Source: Micromonospora humi
GTDB taxonomy: Bacteria > Actinomycetota > Actinomycetes > Mycobacteriales > Micromonosporaceae
NCBI RefSeq assembly: GCF_900090105.1
Contig: NZ_FMDM01000006.1
Coordinates: 124,001 to 188,000 of the forward strand
Reading direction: 5' to 3'
DNA length: 64,000 bases
Below are positions 48,727 through 56,283 of the stretch, piece by piece; the stretch's first letter is position 1, and every line of letters starts with the position of its first letter. The translations under genes and the position numbers were made by a program. The notes below the pieces were generated by a model. The model worked only from the letters and a program-made list of their open reading frames with translations. It did no database searches and was not told where the DNA came from.

Positions 48727-49455
48727 TCACAGCACGTCGCCGAGAACGGCGACGATCACCGGCACCAGACCGGCGAGAATGAAGGCGGGCAGGAAGCACA
48801 GCCCGAGCGGCAGCACGATGAGCACTCCCGCGCGCCGGGCGGACGCCTCGGCCGCGGTCGAGCGTTCGGTCCGTAGGTCGTCGGCGAGCCGGGTGAGCGC
48901 GCCGGCCAGTGCGGCGCCGCTGTTCGACGACCGGATCGCGGCGCCGACCAGGCTTTGCGCCCCGGACACGGGCCGCAGGTGGGCCCAGGCCTCCGCCGGC
49001 GTACCGCCCAGGCTCAGCGTGCGACCCACCCGGCCGAGCCGCTCCGCGAGCGGCCCGCCGAGCGCCTCCGCGACCGCGAGCGCCGAGCGGTCGACCGGCG
49101 CGCCGGCGCGGAGTGCCGCGGCCAGCAGGTCGGCGGCGAGTGGCAGATCGGCGGTCTCGCGCAGGCGCCGGTCCCGCGCGGCGCGCGGCTCGACCCGGCG
49201 GAGCAGACGGTCGGCGGCCACGCCGGCCAACGGCCCGGCGAACAGACCGGCCCACCCGCCGACGACCACCGCCACGGCCACCGCCGCCAGGCCTGCGCCC
49301 AGCCGGATCCGGTCCGGCCACCAGGTCGGACGGGCCCGTCGAGGGGCGGGCCCGAGCCGCCGTAGTCGCCGGGCCGGGCGGACGACCGGCCCGGCGAGGA
49401 CGAGGAGCGACGCGGCGCCGGTGAGACAGGCCGCGGCCACCACCTGGCGGGACAT
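48727..49455 (-). CDS. tadC: TadC-type inner-membrane platform protein (T2SF domain)
   Basis: This 242-aa protein has an N-terminal hydrophobic segment (VVAAACLTGAASLLVLAGP) and a second near LAAVAVAVVVGGWAGLF. A cytosolic T2SF helical bundle follows (ETADLPLAADLLAAALRAGA, LVGAAIRSSNSGAALAGALT), then the final helices LPLGLCFLPAFILAGLVPVI. T2SF proteins form the rotor base beneath the pilus. The ATG overlaps the tadB stop by one base (TGATG). The 23-nt gap to the pilin gene is the largest in the operon. Confidence 0.87.
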   Translation of the reverse strand: MSRQVVAAACLTGAASLLVLAGPVVRPARRLRRLGPAPRRARPTWWPDRIRLGAGLAAVAVAVVVGGWAGLFAGPLAGVAADRLLRRVEPRAARDRRLRETADLPLAADLLAAALRAGAPVDRSALAVAEALGGPLAERLGRVGRTLSLGGTPAEAWAHLRPVSGAQSLVGAAIRSSNSGAALAGALTRLADDLRTERSTAAEASARRAGVLIVLPLGLCFLPAFILAGLVPVIVAVLGDVL

Positions 49456-50435
49456 CAGGTCGCCTGCCGAGGCCCGGCACCGAGCCGCTCCGCCCAGAGC
49501 AGACCACCGATCTGCAGGACGACGGCCGCCACCGCGCTCCCGCCGCCGACCGGCGTGTGCAGGAGTACGGCCACCGGGTCGACCCCGATGGCGTAACCGA
49601 GACCGATCCCGCCGAGCGGCAGGGCGGCGAGCAGCCAGGCGGTCGCCCGGGCGCCGGCTGCCTGGGCGGCGGCCGCCGCCAGGCCCCGGTCGGCCGCGCG
49701 GGCGTCGGCCTCGATCCGCTCCAACAGGTCGGCAAGCGGCGCCCCGGTCCGGTCGGCCAGGCGCACCGCCGCTCGGCACAGCCGGGCGATCCGCCCCGTG
49801 CCGTCGTGGGCCGCCCCGTCGGCGGGCAGGCCGGCGCGTAGGTCGGCCGCGGCCGCACCGAGCCGGTCGAGATCGCGGCGATGGGCCAGGTCGGCCTTCC
49901 GCTGTTCGCGTCGGCGCAGCGCCGCGCGGGCCGCGAGCGTGCCGTAGGCGGTCAGCACCACCGCGGCCACCGGGCCGCCGAGGAACGCGCCGACGCCGCC
50001 GCCGAGCAGCGCCGCCGTCGGCAACGCGCGCCGGGCGGACAGCGTGGCCCGAAGGCGCGGCTCACCGGCGGGCACCCGATCGGTGGGCGGTCGGAGCGAC
50101 GATGTGGGCGGCCGGTCGGCACGCCCGGGACCCGGGCCGGGCGGGTGCCCACCGGGGCTGGTCCAGCGACGGCGGGAACGGCCAGGCCCAGCCCCCGGTC
50201 GGCGCAACCGGTCGAACCGGCCGGGCCTCTGCCCGGCCGGGACCGCCCACGGACGCACCGACCCTCGGATGCCGCTGCCAGTGCCCGTCCTGCCACCGCT
50301 CGGCCGGGCACCTGCGGAAGCGGCTCCCGCGTCGAGGACCGCACGCCGACGGATTCGACCGGTGCGGGCCGGCCAGGCGACCACCACCGCGGCACCGGCC
50401 AGGAGCAGGAACGCCAGCCAGAGCTGCCCGGTCAC
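49455..50435 (-). CDS. tadB: TadB-type inner-membrane platform protein (T2SF domain)
   Basis: This 326-aa partner of TadC has the N-terminal helix LWLAFLLLAGAAVVVAWPA. A disordered Arg/Pro/Gly-rich linker of about 100 residues follows, unusual in length. Then come the helices LPTAALLGGGVGAFLGGPVA, the T2SF bundle (HRRDLDRLGAAAADLRAGLP) and terminal ATAWLLAALPLGGIGLGYAI. The GTG at 50435 overlaps the tadA stop (GTGA). It probably forms a heteromer with TadC that transmits TadA motion. Confidence 0.83.
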   Translation of the reverse strand: MTGQLWLAFLLLAGAAVVVAWPARTGRIRRRAVLDAGAASAGARPSGGRTGTGSGIRGSVRPWAVPAGQRPGRFDRLRRPGAGPGRSRRRWTSPGGHPPGPGPGRADRPPTSSLRPPTDRVPAGEPRLRATLSARRALPTAALLGGGVGAFLGGPVAAVVLTAYGTLAARAALRRREQRKADLAHRRDLDRLGAAAADLRAGLPADGAAHDGTGRIARLCRAAVRLADRTGAPLADLLERIEADARAADRGLAAAAAQAAGARATAWLLAALPLGGIGLGYAIGVDPVAVLLHTPVGGGSAVAAVVLQIGGLLWAERLGAGPRQAT

Positions 50436-51643
50436 GACGGACCCGCCGAGCCGGGCCAGACCACCCGCAAAATCGGCGGTACGGGCACGCCACGCTCCCG
50501 CAGCAGGTTGCCGAGTGACCGGGCGGCCAGGCCGAGACCACGGCCGCGGATCCACGCCGGGACCACGGTCACCACCCGGTCGGGCCCTTCCGGTAGGAGC
50601 AGACCGATCGAGTCGAGCACCCGGCCCGCTCCGGTCCGGCGGAGGTGCAGCACCACCTGCAACGCGGCGGCGACCTGGGCGTGCAGCGCGACCCGGGGCA
50701 GCCCGCCGAGCATGCCGAGCGCCTCCAGCCGGGCGGGGACGTCGGTCGGCGCGTTGGCGTGCAACGTCCCCGCCCCACCGTCGTGACCGGTGTTCAGCGC
50801 GGCCAGCAGGTCGACCACCTCGGCGCCCCGACACTCGCCCACCACCAGCCGGTCCGGTCGCATCCGGAGCGCCTGCCTGACCAGGTCGCCCAGCCCGACC
50901 ACGCCGGCGCCCTCGACGTTCGCGGTGCGCGCCTGCAACCCGATCACGTGCGGGTGCACCGGACGCAGCTCCGCGGCATCCTCGACCAGCACGATCCGCT
51001 CGTTGCCGGGCACCAGCCCGAGCAACGTGTTGAGCAGGGTGGTCTTGCCGGAGCCGGTGCCACCGGTCACCAGGTAGGCCAGCCGGGCGGCCACCAACGC
51101 GTCGAGCAGCGGTGCGACCGGCCGGGGCACGGTGCCGTGCTCGACCAGCTCATCCAGCGTGAACGGTCGCTGTCGGAAGGTCCGCAGCGACAGGTAGGGG
51201 CCATCGGTCGCCACCGGCGGCAGCACGGCGTGCAGCCGGGTGCCGTCGGGCAGTCGTGCGTCGGCGTAGGGCGAGGCGTCGTCGAGCCGGCGACCGGCCG
51301 CCGAGGTCAGCCGCTGGGCCAACCGGCGTACGTCGTCGACAGTGCCGAGCGGCACCGCCACCTGGTGCAGCCCTCGTCCCCGGTCGACCCAGACCCGGAC
51401 CCCGTTCACCAGCACGTCGGTGACCTCCGGATCGGCCAGCAACGGCGCAAGCGGGCCGGCGCCGATGAGGTCGTCGTGCACGCGGTCGGCGATGCGCAGG
51501 AGGGCGATGTCACCGAGCACCCCGGTGGCCGGTTCGGCGCGTACCGCGGAGACGACCGCGGCGGACGTGACAGGCGTGGCCTCGGCAGCGAACCGGTGGC
51601 GGACGCGGGCGGCCAGGTCCTCCGGGTCGGCCGGCCCGGTCAC
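50432..51643 (-). CDS. tadA: TadA/CpaF-family secretion ATPase
   Basis: This 403-aa hexameric motor powers pilus assembly. The N-terminal domain contains PLAPLLADPEVTDVLVNG. Walker A is VTGGTGSGKTTLLN, the Asp box is ERIVLVEDAAELRP, Walker B is RLVVGECRGAEVVDLL and the His box AGTLHANAPTD. All motifs are intact. The GTG at 51643 overlaps the ssd stop (GTGA). It corresponds to Rv3659c in the mycobacterial locus. Confidence 0.93.
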   Translation of the reverse strand: MTGPADPEDLAARVRHRFAAEATPVTSAAVVSAVRAEPATGVLGDIALLRIADRVHDDLIGAGPLAPLLADPEVTDVLVNGVRVWVDRGRGLHQVAVPLGTVDDVRRLAQRLTSAAGRRLDDASPYADARLPDGTRLHAVLPPVATDGPYLSLRTFRQRPFTLDELVEHGTVPRPVAPLLDALVAARLAYLVTGGTGSGKTTLLNTLLGLVPGNERIVLVEDAAELRPVHPHVIGLQARTANVEGAGVVGLGDLVRQALRMRPDRLVVGECRGAEVVDLLAALNTGHDGGAGTLHANAPTDVPARLEALGMLGGLPRVALHAQVAAALQVVLHLRRTGAGRVLDSIGLLLPEGPDRVVTVVPAWIRGRGLGLAARSLGNLLRERGVPVPPILRVVWPGSAGPS

Positions 51644-52743
51644 GCCGCGCCCGCCGCGGATCGGCCGGTCAGCTCGTCGACGAGCCGCTGGCACAGCGCG
51701 GCGAGCGGACCCTTGCCGGTGGCGCCGGGTGCCTCGCCGCGTTCCAGCCCTCGACACAGGCCGGGCTCGGGCCGGAGCGTGCCGGCGAGCGGAAGGCCGA
51801 GCGCCCGGGACACCTCGGCCGCCCGCAGTCGACCCGGGGCCGGGCCCCGCACGATCACCGACAGGTCGGCGCAGTGCGGGGCGACGACGGCGGCCACCCG
51901 GGCTGCGGCCGCGGTGGCCCGCAGCTCCGCGGGCACCACGAGGAACGCCCGGTCGGCGGCCTGGAGGGCGACCACGGCCGCGTCGTCGAGATGCCGGGGC
52001 AGGTCGAGCACGACCAGGTCCCGCCCCCGCCGGCCGGCGTCGACCGTGGCGGCCATCGCCTCCGCCGGCAGGTGCCGCAGGTCGCCCCGGTCCCACGAGA
52101 GCACCACCAGGTCACCACGGCTGGGCAGGGCACGGACCAGCGCCGGCGGATCGACCCGCCCGTCGGCGCCGGCCAGCTCCGGCCAGCGCAACCCGTCGAG
52201 TTGCTCCCAGCCGAGCACCAGGTCCAACCCGCCACCCAGCGGATCGGCGTCGACCAGCAGCGTGCGCAACCGGGCCCGGGCCGCACTGACGGCGAGCCCG
52301 CCGGCGAGCACGCTGGCCCCGGCGCCCCCGCGCCCGCCGAGCACCGCCACGACCCGCGCCGGGCCCGCATCCGCCGGCCCGGCCACGCACTCGGCGAACC
52401 GGTCCACCAGCCAGGGCTCCGCCGCCGGCAGCGCCGCCACGTGCTCGGCGCCGATCAGCTCGGCCAACTCCGTACCCGGATCGAGCTGGCCGGCGCGACC
52501 GACCAGGACCGTGCGCGGACGCCGCGGCAGGCGGGCCCGCAGGCAGGCCGCCGCCTGGTCGGCGCCGACCAGCACCAGCGGCGCCGGTGCCCAGCGGGCG
52601 CGGGCCGCGGCCGGATCGGCCGCCAGCTCGACCTCGGTGCCGCCGGCCGCGGCGAGCCGCAGCAGTTCGTCGAGCAGGTCGCCGTCAGCCGTGACGAGCA
52701 GGGGCAGCCGACGGTACGGCGGGAGCGGGGTACGGGGCGGCAT
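51640..52743 (-). CDS. ssd: Ssd/CpaE-like MinD-superfamily protein, first gene of tad operon
   Basis: This 367-aa ParA/MinD-fold protein has a degenerate Walker A, VLGGRGGAGASVLAGGLAVS; the P-loop Lys of KGGxGKT is missing, as in mycobacterial Ssd. LLVDADPLGGGLDLVLGW and VVLDLPRHLDDAAVVALQAA follow. An N-terminal receiver-like domain (LLVTADGDLLDELLRLAAAG) resembles CpaE. It likely localises the pilus machine or affects septation. GGAGG lies 6 nt before the ATG at 52743; upstream ATGs at 52755 and 52779 are less likely. Confidence 0.88.
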   Translation of the reverse strand: MPPRTPLPPYRRLPLLVTADGDLLDELLRLAAAGGTEVELAADPAAARARWAPAPLVLVGADQAAACLRARLPRRPRTVLVGRAGQLDPGTELAELIGAEHVAALPAAEPWLVDRFAECVAGPADAGPARVVAVLGGRGGAGASVLAGGLAVSAARARLRTLLVDADPLGGGLDLVLGWEQLDGLRWPELAGADGRVDPPALVRALPSRGDLVVLSWDRGDLRHLPAEAMAATVDAGRRGRDLVVLDLPRHLDDAAVVALQAADRAFLVVPAELRATAAAARVAAVVAPHCADLSVIVRGPAPGRLRAAEVSRALGLPLAGTLRPEPGLCRGLERGEAPGATGKGPLAALCQRLVDELTGRSAAGAA

Positions 52744-52825
52744 GGCGGCCTCCATGGGTCGGACTCGGACGTGCCGCAACGCAGCCTGCCCAAGTCGGCC
52801 GAGCCGGGCGGGGACACCGGACGCC

Positions 52826-52855
52826 CACTTGTGGACAAGTGCGCGATGTGGACAG
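52826..52855. promoter_or_regulatory. Paired DnaA-box-like sites in the tad/VHL divergent region
   Basis: TGTGGACAA at 52830-52838 is the complement of TTGTCCACA, the actinobacterial DnaA box, and sits inside a CACTTGT-GG-ACAAGTG palindrome (52826-52841). TGTGGACAG at 52847 is a one-mismatch second box. The rest of the 329-bp gap 52744-53072 holds no gene. Confidence 0.4.
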
Positions 52856-52992
52856 ACCCCGGCCGAGGAGTCGATCTGCTATGGGTCCGCGCCGCCGGAT
52901 CGGCGGGAAATACCTGGCGGCACGGCGTGCCGAGCCTCCGAAAAGGCCGGCCCACCCCGGCCCACCGGTCGGCGCGGGAAGACCGTCAGCCA

Positions 52993-53023
52993 TTGACGAG
53001 GGGGATCACCCGTCCCGCATAAT
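52993..53023 (+). promoter_or_regulatory. Possible promoter of the VHL-domain gene
   Basis: TTGACG (52993-52998) and CATAAT (53018-53023) are separated by 19 nt, slightly long, with the start codon 49 nt further on. Confidence 0.4.
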
Positions 53024-53072
53024 CGGATCCCTTGCCGCGGAACGGACGGCACCGGCTCGCGGAATCGAGGCC

Positions 53073-53765
53073 ATGACCGATCCACCGCAGGGCGCCGGAA
53101 CCCGACCCGCCCGCCACCACGCCCGCCCGGCGCACCCGTCCGGGGAGACCTGGCTCCGCGACCCGTCCCCGGCCACGCTCGCCTCGGTGGCGATCGGCAC
53201 CGTGGTCGTCGTGCTGGTCGGCACGCTCAGCTTCTTCGCGATGCCCCGCCGGCCCGACCTGCCGCCGCCCATCGGGAGCGAGGCGATCCTGGCCTCGCCG
53301 GGAAACTCCACGCCGGCGGCGGACGTGTCGACCGAGTCGTACTCGCCGGCGCCCGTGTCGCTCTCCACCCGCGCCGCCTTGCCCACCCGCCGGCCCACGC
53401 CGCCGCGCCGCACCACGCCGGCTGCCCGACCGCCGGCGCCGAAGCCGACGGCCAGCCGCGCCACACCGTCCGCGCCACGGCCTGGTGAGCTCACCCCACT
53501 GCCGGCGTCCCGGGAATCGTCGCTACGCTCCCGCAGCGGCGGCCCGGAGACCTTCGTCGACTTCGTCAACGCCCGATCGGGAACCGTCGTCGTCTACTGG
53601 CTGGACTACGGCGGCCAGCGCCAGCGGTACGCGGTGCTGGGGCCGGGACAGACCCACCACCAGCAGACGTACGTGGGGCACCCGTGGGTGGTGACCGACG
53701 ACCGAGGTCGGGCGCTGGTCTGCTTCGAGCCCGCATCGGAGACCCTGCGCGCAGTTGCTCGCTGA
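53073..53765 (+). CDS. Membrane-anchored protein with VHL beta domain
   Basis: This 230-aa protein has a short cytosolic N-terminus, one membrane helix (LASVAIGTVVVVLVGTLSFF, about 35-55) and a Pro/Thr/Ser-rich stalk of about 90 residues. The C-terminal domain (about 160-225) matches the von Hippel-Lindau beta domain: FVDFVNARSGTVVVYWLDYG, RYAVLGPGQTHHQQTYVGHP and WVVTDDRGR. The W-L-D, L-x-P-G, TYxGHxW and D-x-x-G landmarks of VHL are all kept. In humans this domain binds hydroxyproline peptides; bacterial versions have no known ligand. The topology puts the domain outside the cell. The gene is divergent from the tad operon. Confidence 0.82.
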   Translation: MTDPPQGAGTRPARHHARPAHPSGETWLRDPSPATLASVAIGTVVVVLVGTLSFFAMPRRPDLPPPIGSEAILASPGNSTPAADVSTESYSPAPVSLSTRAALPTRRPTPPRRTTPAARPPAPKPTASRATPSAPRPGELTPLPASRESSLRSRSGGPETFVDFVNARSGTVVVYWLDYGGQRQRYAVLGPGQTHHQQTYVGHPWVVTDDRGRALVCFEPASETLRAVAR

Positions 53766-53889
53766 TCATGTCCACTAAGGACGCTTTCGTCCTCGGGGTG
53801 TAACGCCACGGCCACGCTCAGCGGTAATTGACCGACGGCAACTTCCGGGCGGCACGACCGCCCAGCCGTCTCATCCGAGAGGAGCGGGG

Positions 53890-54780
53890 ATGCACAACAC
53901 CTGGCGGAGGGTGGCCCTGGCGGCCGGCCTCTCGATCACGGGGGCGCTGGGCGGGCTCGTCGTCGCCGCCGCGCCGGCACAGGCGCAGGCGGTGGAGTCG
54001 GGCTCGGTCACCTTCAGCGGCGACCCGGGCGACTACATCACCGGCGGCGGTTCGTACGCCTACTCGGTCGCCGGCGGTGACCAGCTCACCACCGCCGCGT
54101 CCACCGACACCAGCCACGTGTCGGTCAACGTCAACGGCTACAACGGCGACTGGTGGTACCTGGACTTCGACGCTCCGGGCAGCCAGCCACTGGTCCCGGG
54201 CACCTACGAGAACGCGACGCGCTACCCCTTCAACGGCGCCGGTCCCGGGCTCAGCCTGGACGGGAACGGGCGCGGCTGCAACCAGCTGACCGGCACGTTC
54301 ACGGTGCTCAACGCCGTCTTCGGACCGAACGGCTACGTCCAGACGTTCGACGCCACCTTCGAACAGCACTGTGAGGGCGGCACCGCGGCGGCCCGGGGTG
54401 AGGTGCACATCGCCAACCCGCCGGCACCGGCACCGCTGGACCTCGCACTCGCCGTGGCCACCGACGGCACCGCCAGCACGGTCAGCGGCAAGGCCGTCGT
54501 GCACGGCACCGTCACCTGCAACCAGCCGACCTCGGTGTCGCTCTACGGCACGGTCACCGAGATCGTCAAGAAGGCCATCGTCCGGGCCGACTTCACCACC
54601 CGGGTGAACTGCGTGCCGGGAAGCCCGGCCGCCTGGACCGCCACCGCCACGCCGGCCGGCACCCAGCCGTTCGTCAAGGGCGACGTCGAGGTCAGCACCA
54701 GGGCCCAGGGCTACGACAGCCAGTACAACCAGTACGTCGAGGTCAACGACACCACGGTCGTCACGCTGCGCAAGTCCTGA
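53890..54780 (+). CDS. Secreted beta-rich protein of unknown function
   Basis: This 296-aa protein has a Sec signal peptide (basic HNTWRRVALAAGL, hydrophobic core, APAQAQA cleavage region near residue 33). The mature part contains VTFSGDPGDYITGGGSYAYS, ending in a second Ig-like or beta-sandwich module (VTCNQPTSVSLYGTVTEIV). Cys pairs are present (GCNQL, EQHCEGG; VTCNQ, VNCVPG) and could form disulfides. No catalytic motif is seen. GAGAGGAGCGGGG precedes the ATG. A terminator follows immediately. Confidence 0.75.
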   Translation: MHNTWRRVALAAGLSITGALGGLVVAAAPAQAQAVESGSVTFSGDPGDYITGGGSYAYSVAGGDQLTTAASTDTSHVSVNVNGYNGDWWYLDFDAPGSQPLVPGTYENATRYPFNGAGPGLSLDGNGRGCNQLTGTFTVLNAVFGPNGYVQTFDATFEQHCEGGTAAARGEVHIANPPAPAPLDLALAVATDGTASTVSGKAVVHGTVTCNQPTSVSLYGTVTEIVKKAIVRADFTTRVNCVPGSPAAWTATATPAGTQPFVKGDVEVSTRAQGYDSQYNQYVEVNDTTVVTLRKS

Positions 54781-54789
54781 CAGCGGACA

Positions 54790-54823
54790 GGAGCGGTCGG
54801 GCCAGCGACGGTCCGACCGCTCC
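54790..54823 (+). terminator. Terminator after the secreted-protein gene
   Basis: A perfect 11-bp stem GGAGCGGTCGG/CCGACCGCTCC (54790-54800 and 54813-54823, 12-nt loop) begins 10 nt after the stop. Confidence 0.75.
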
Positions 54824-54973
54824 GTCGTGTCGGGGTGAAACGGGACGACCCCCGTCGGGGAGGTGACCTGACGTAGCAGCGAGTGTGATCGAGTGCCGTA
54901 CGCGTGGTCAGACGCGCTGGCCGTGCCGTCGTCCGGGCCGCGCTCGAGACGACGGCCTGTCGCAGGGCGCGGC

Positions 54974-54979
54974 TAGGGT
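54974..54979 (+). promoter_or_regulatory. Leaderless -10 box TAGGGT for the DinB-fusion gene
   Basis: TAGGGT leaves exactly 6 nt before the ATG at 54986; no RBS is present. Confidence 0.55.
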
Positions 54980-54985
54980 CCGGCC

Positions 54986-55774
54986 ATGGCTGACTTCACG
55001 GGGGACAACCTGAGCGGCGCGCGTTTCGCGCGTGTCAACCTCGCCGATGCCGAGTTCCGTGCCGTCGACCTCTCCGGCGCCCGATTCCGCGGCGTCGACT
55101 TGAGCGGGGTGGTGATGCGCGGCGTCGAGCTGGTTGACGTCCGCATCGACGGTGAGATCCAGAACCTGGTGGTCAACGGGGTCGACGTCGCGCCTCTGGT
55201 CAATGCCGAGCTCGACCGGCGCGACCCCGTCCGGGCCAGGATGCGCCCGGCCGACCCTGATGGATTCCGGGAGGCGTGGGGCATCGTCGAGCGGCTCTGG
55301 GACGGCACCGTCGAGCGGGCTCGCGGCCTGGACCCCGGGCTACTGCACGAATCGGTGGACGGCGAGTGGTCGTTCATCCAGACCCTGCGCCACTTGGTGT
55401 TCGCCACCGACGCGTGGGTACGGCGGGCGATCCTGGGCGACCCCTCGCCGTGGGACCCGCTCGACCTGCCGTGGGACGAGATGCCGAGCGCCCCGGGGAT
55501 CCCGCGGGACCGCGAGGCCCGTCCCTCGCTCGAAGAGGTCCTGGCGCTGCGCCGCGAACGGATGGCCACCGTGCGCACGGTGGTCGACGGCCTGACCGAC
55601 GCGTCCCTGGCCGGCCACACCGAGCCCGTCGAGGGGACCGGCTGGCCGCCGCCGGAGAGCTTCCCGGTACGCGAGTGCCTGCTGATCGTCCTGAACGAGG
55701 AGTGGCACCACCGGCAGTTCGCCGAACGGGACCTCGACGCCCTGCGGACAGGCGCGACACGGAAGGCGACCTGA
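54986..55774 (+). CDS. Pentapeptide-repeat/DinB-family fusion protein
   Basis: In this 262-aa protein the first 60 residues are pentapeptide repeats of the A(D/N)Lxx type (DNLSGARFARVNLADAEFRA, VDLSGARFRGVDLSG), predicted to form a short beta-helix. From about residue 85 a DinB-like four-helix bundle follows. It has His residues in the classic metal positions: HLVFATDAW in the middle and EEWHHRQFAERDLDAL at the end. DinB proteins include thiol-dependent transferases and hydrolases. Substrate unknown. Expression is predicted to be leaderless. Confidence 0.82.
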   Translation: MADFTGDNLSGARFARVNLADAEFRAVDLSGARFRGVDLSGVVMRGVELVDVRIDGEIQNLVVNGVDVAPLVNAELDRRDPVRARMRPADPDGFREAWGIVERLWDGTVERARGLDPGLLHESVDGEWSFIQTLRHLVFATDAWVRRAILGDPSPWDPLDLPWDEMPSAPGIPRDREARPSLEEVLALRRERMATVRTVVDGLTDASLAGHTEPVEGTGWPPPESFPVRECLLIVLNEEWHHRQFAERDLDALRTGATRKAT

Positions 55775-55974
55775 TCGACGTCGGACCGACTGCCCGGTCC
55801 TCGCTTGTCGGCCGCACGCCTCAGCGGCGCGAGCGTGGACGTCGCCCGAGGTAGCTTCTGCGGACGCCGCGTGATCCAGTCCCGCCACTGCTGCCGCAGC
55901 TCGTCATGACGCGCGCCAGCCAGCGCCCGGCCGGCCCGGAGAACCCGACTCCACCTGCGGCGAAGGGGAAGCCA

Positions 55975-56075
55975 CAAAGGGACGACCCCCGTCGGGGGGA
56001 GACGGGGGTCGTCGGGTGGTTCGGCTCCGGGGGGGTCGAGCCGAACCGACTCAGCGGTCACGGGGGGTGCAACCG
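55975..56075 (-). ncRNA. 6C RNA (actinobacterial small RNA, B11/ncRv13660c type)
   Basis: The minus strand carries two adjacent perfect stem-loops with C-runs in the loops. Stem 1 is GGTTCGGCTC/GAGCCGAACC (56018-56027 and 56038-56047) around a loop with seven C. Stem 2 is GACGACCCCCGTC/GACGGGGGTCGTC (55981-55993 and 56001-56013) around a loop with six C. This is the definition of the 6C RNA. Its position between ssd and a HAD phosphatase gene matches B11 of M. tuberculosis between Rv3660c and Rv3661. The exact 5' and 3' ends are estimates; B11 is about 93 nt. In mycobacteria it acts by C-rich loop pairing to mRNAs. Confidence 0.88.
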
Positions 56076-56269
56076 CCGAGGGCCTGCGGGCGACCGGACG
56101 CGAACTCCTGTCGCGAGGACAAGCATGCCGCAGCCGACCCTTATACGTCGAGTGGTGTTCACTCCACGCAAAGCTAATTTCTCGCACAGAGATGTGACCG
56201 CCGTCACTCCGTCGGGTACACCTCGCCCGCGCGGCCCCGGGGCGGGCGGTCGCGGGCGTCCCGTCCGGC

Positions 56270-56275
56270 TAGACT
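56270..56275 (+). promoter_or_regulatory. -10 box TAGACT for the HAD-IB gene
   Basis: TAGACT ends 8 nt before the GTG at 56284, predicting a leader of one or two bases. Confidence 0.45.
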
Positions 56276-56283
56276 TTCGCGCC

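Noticed and set aside
52826..52855. Replication origin
   Set aside because: Only two DnaA-box-like sites, with no dnaA, dnaN or AT-rich unwinding region nearby.
55855..55935. Minus-strand frame reading LAGARHDELRQQWRDWITRR
   Set aside because: It looks locally protein-like, but it is short, has no start or RBS, and its continuation on both sides is low-complexity. Too little to call a gene fragment.
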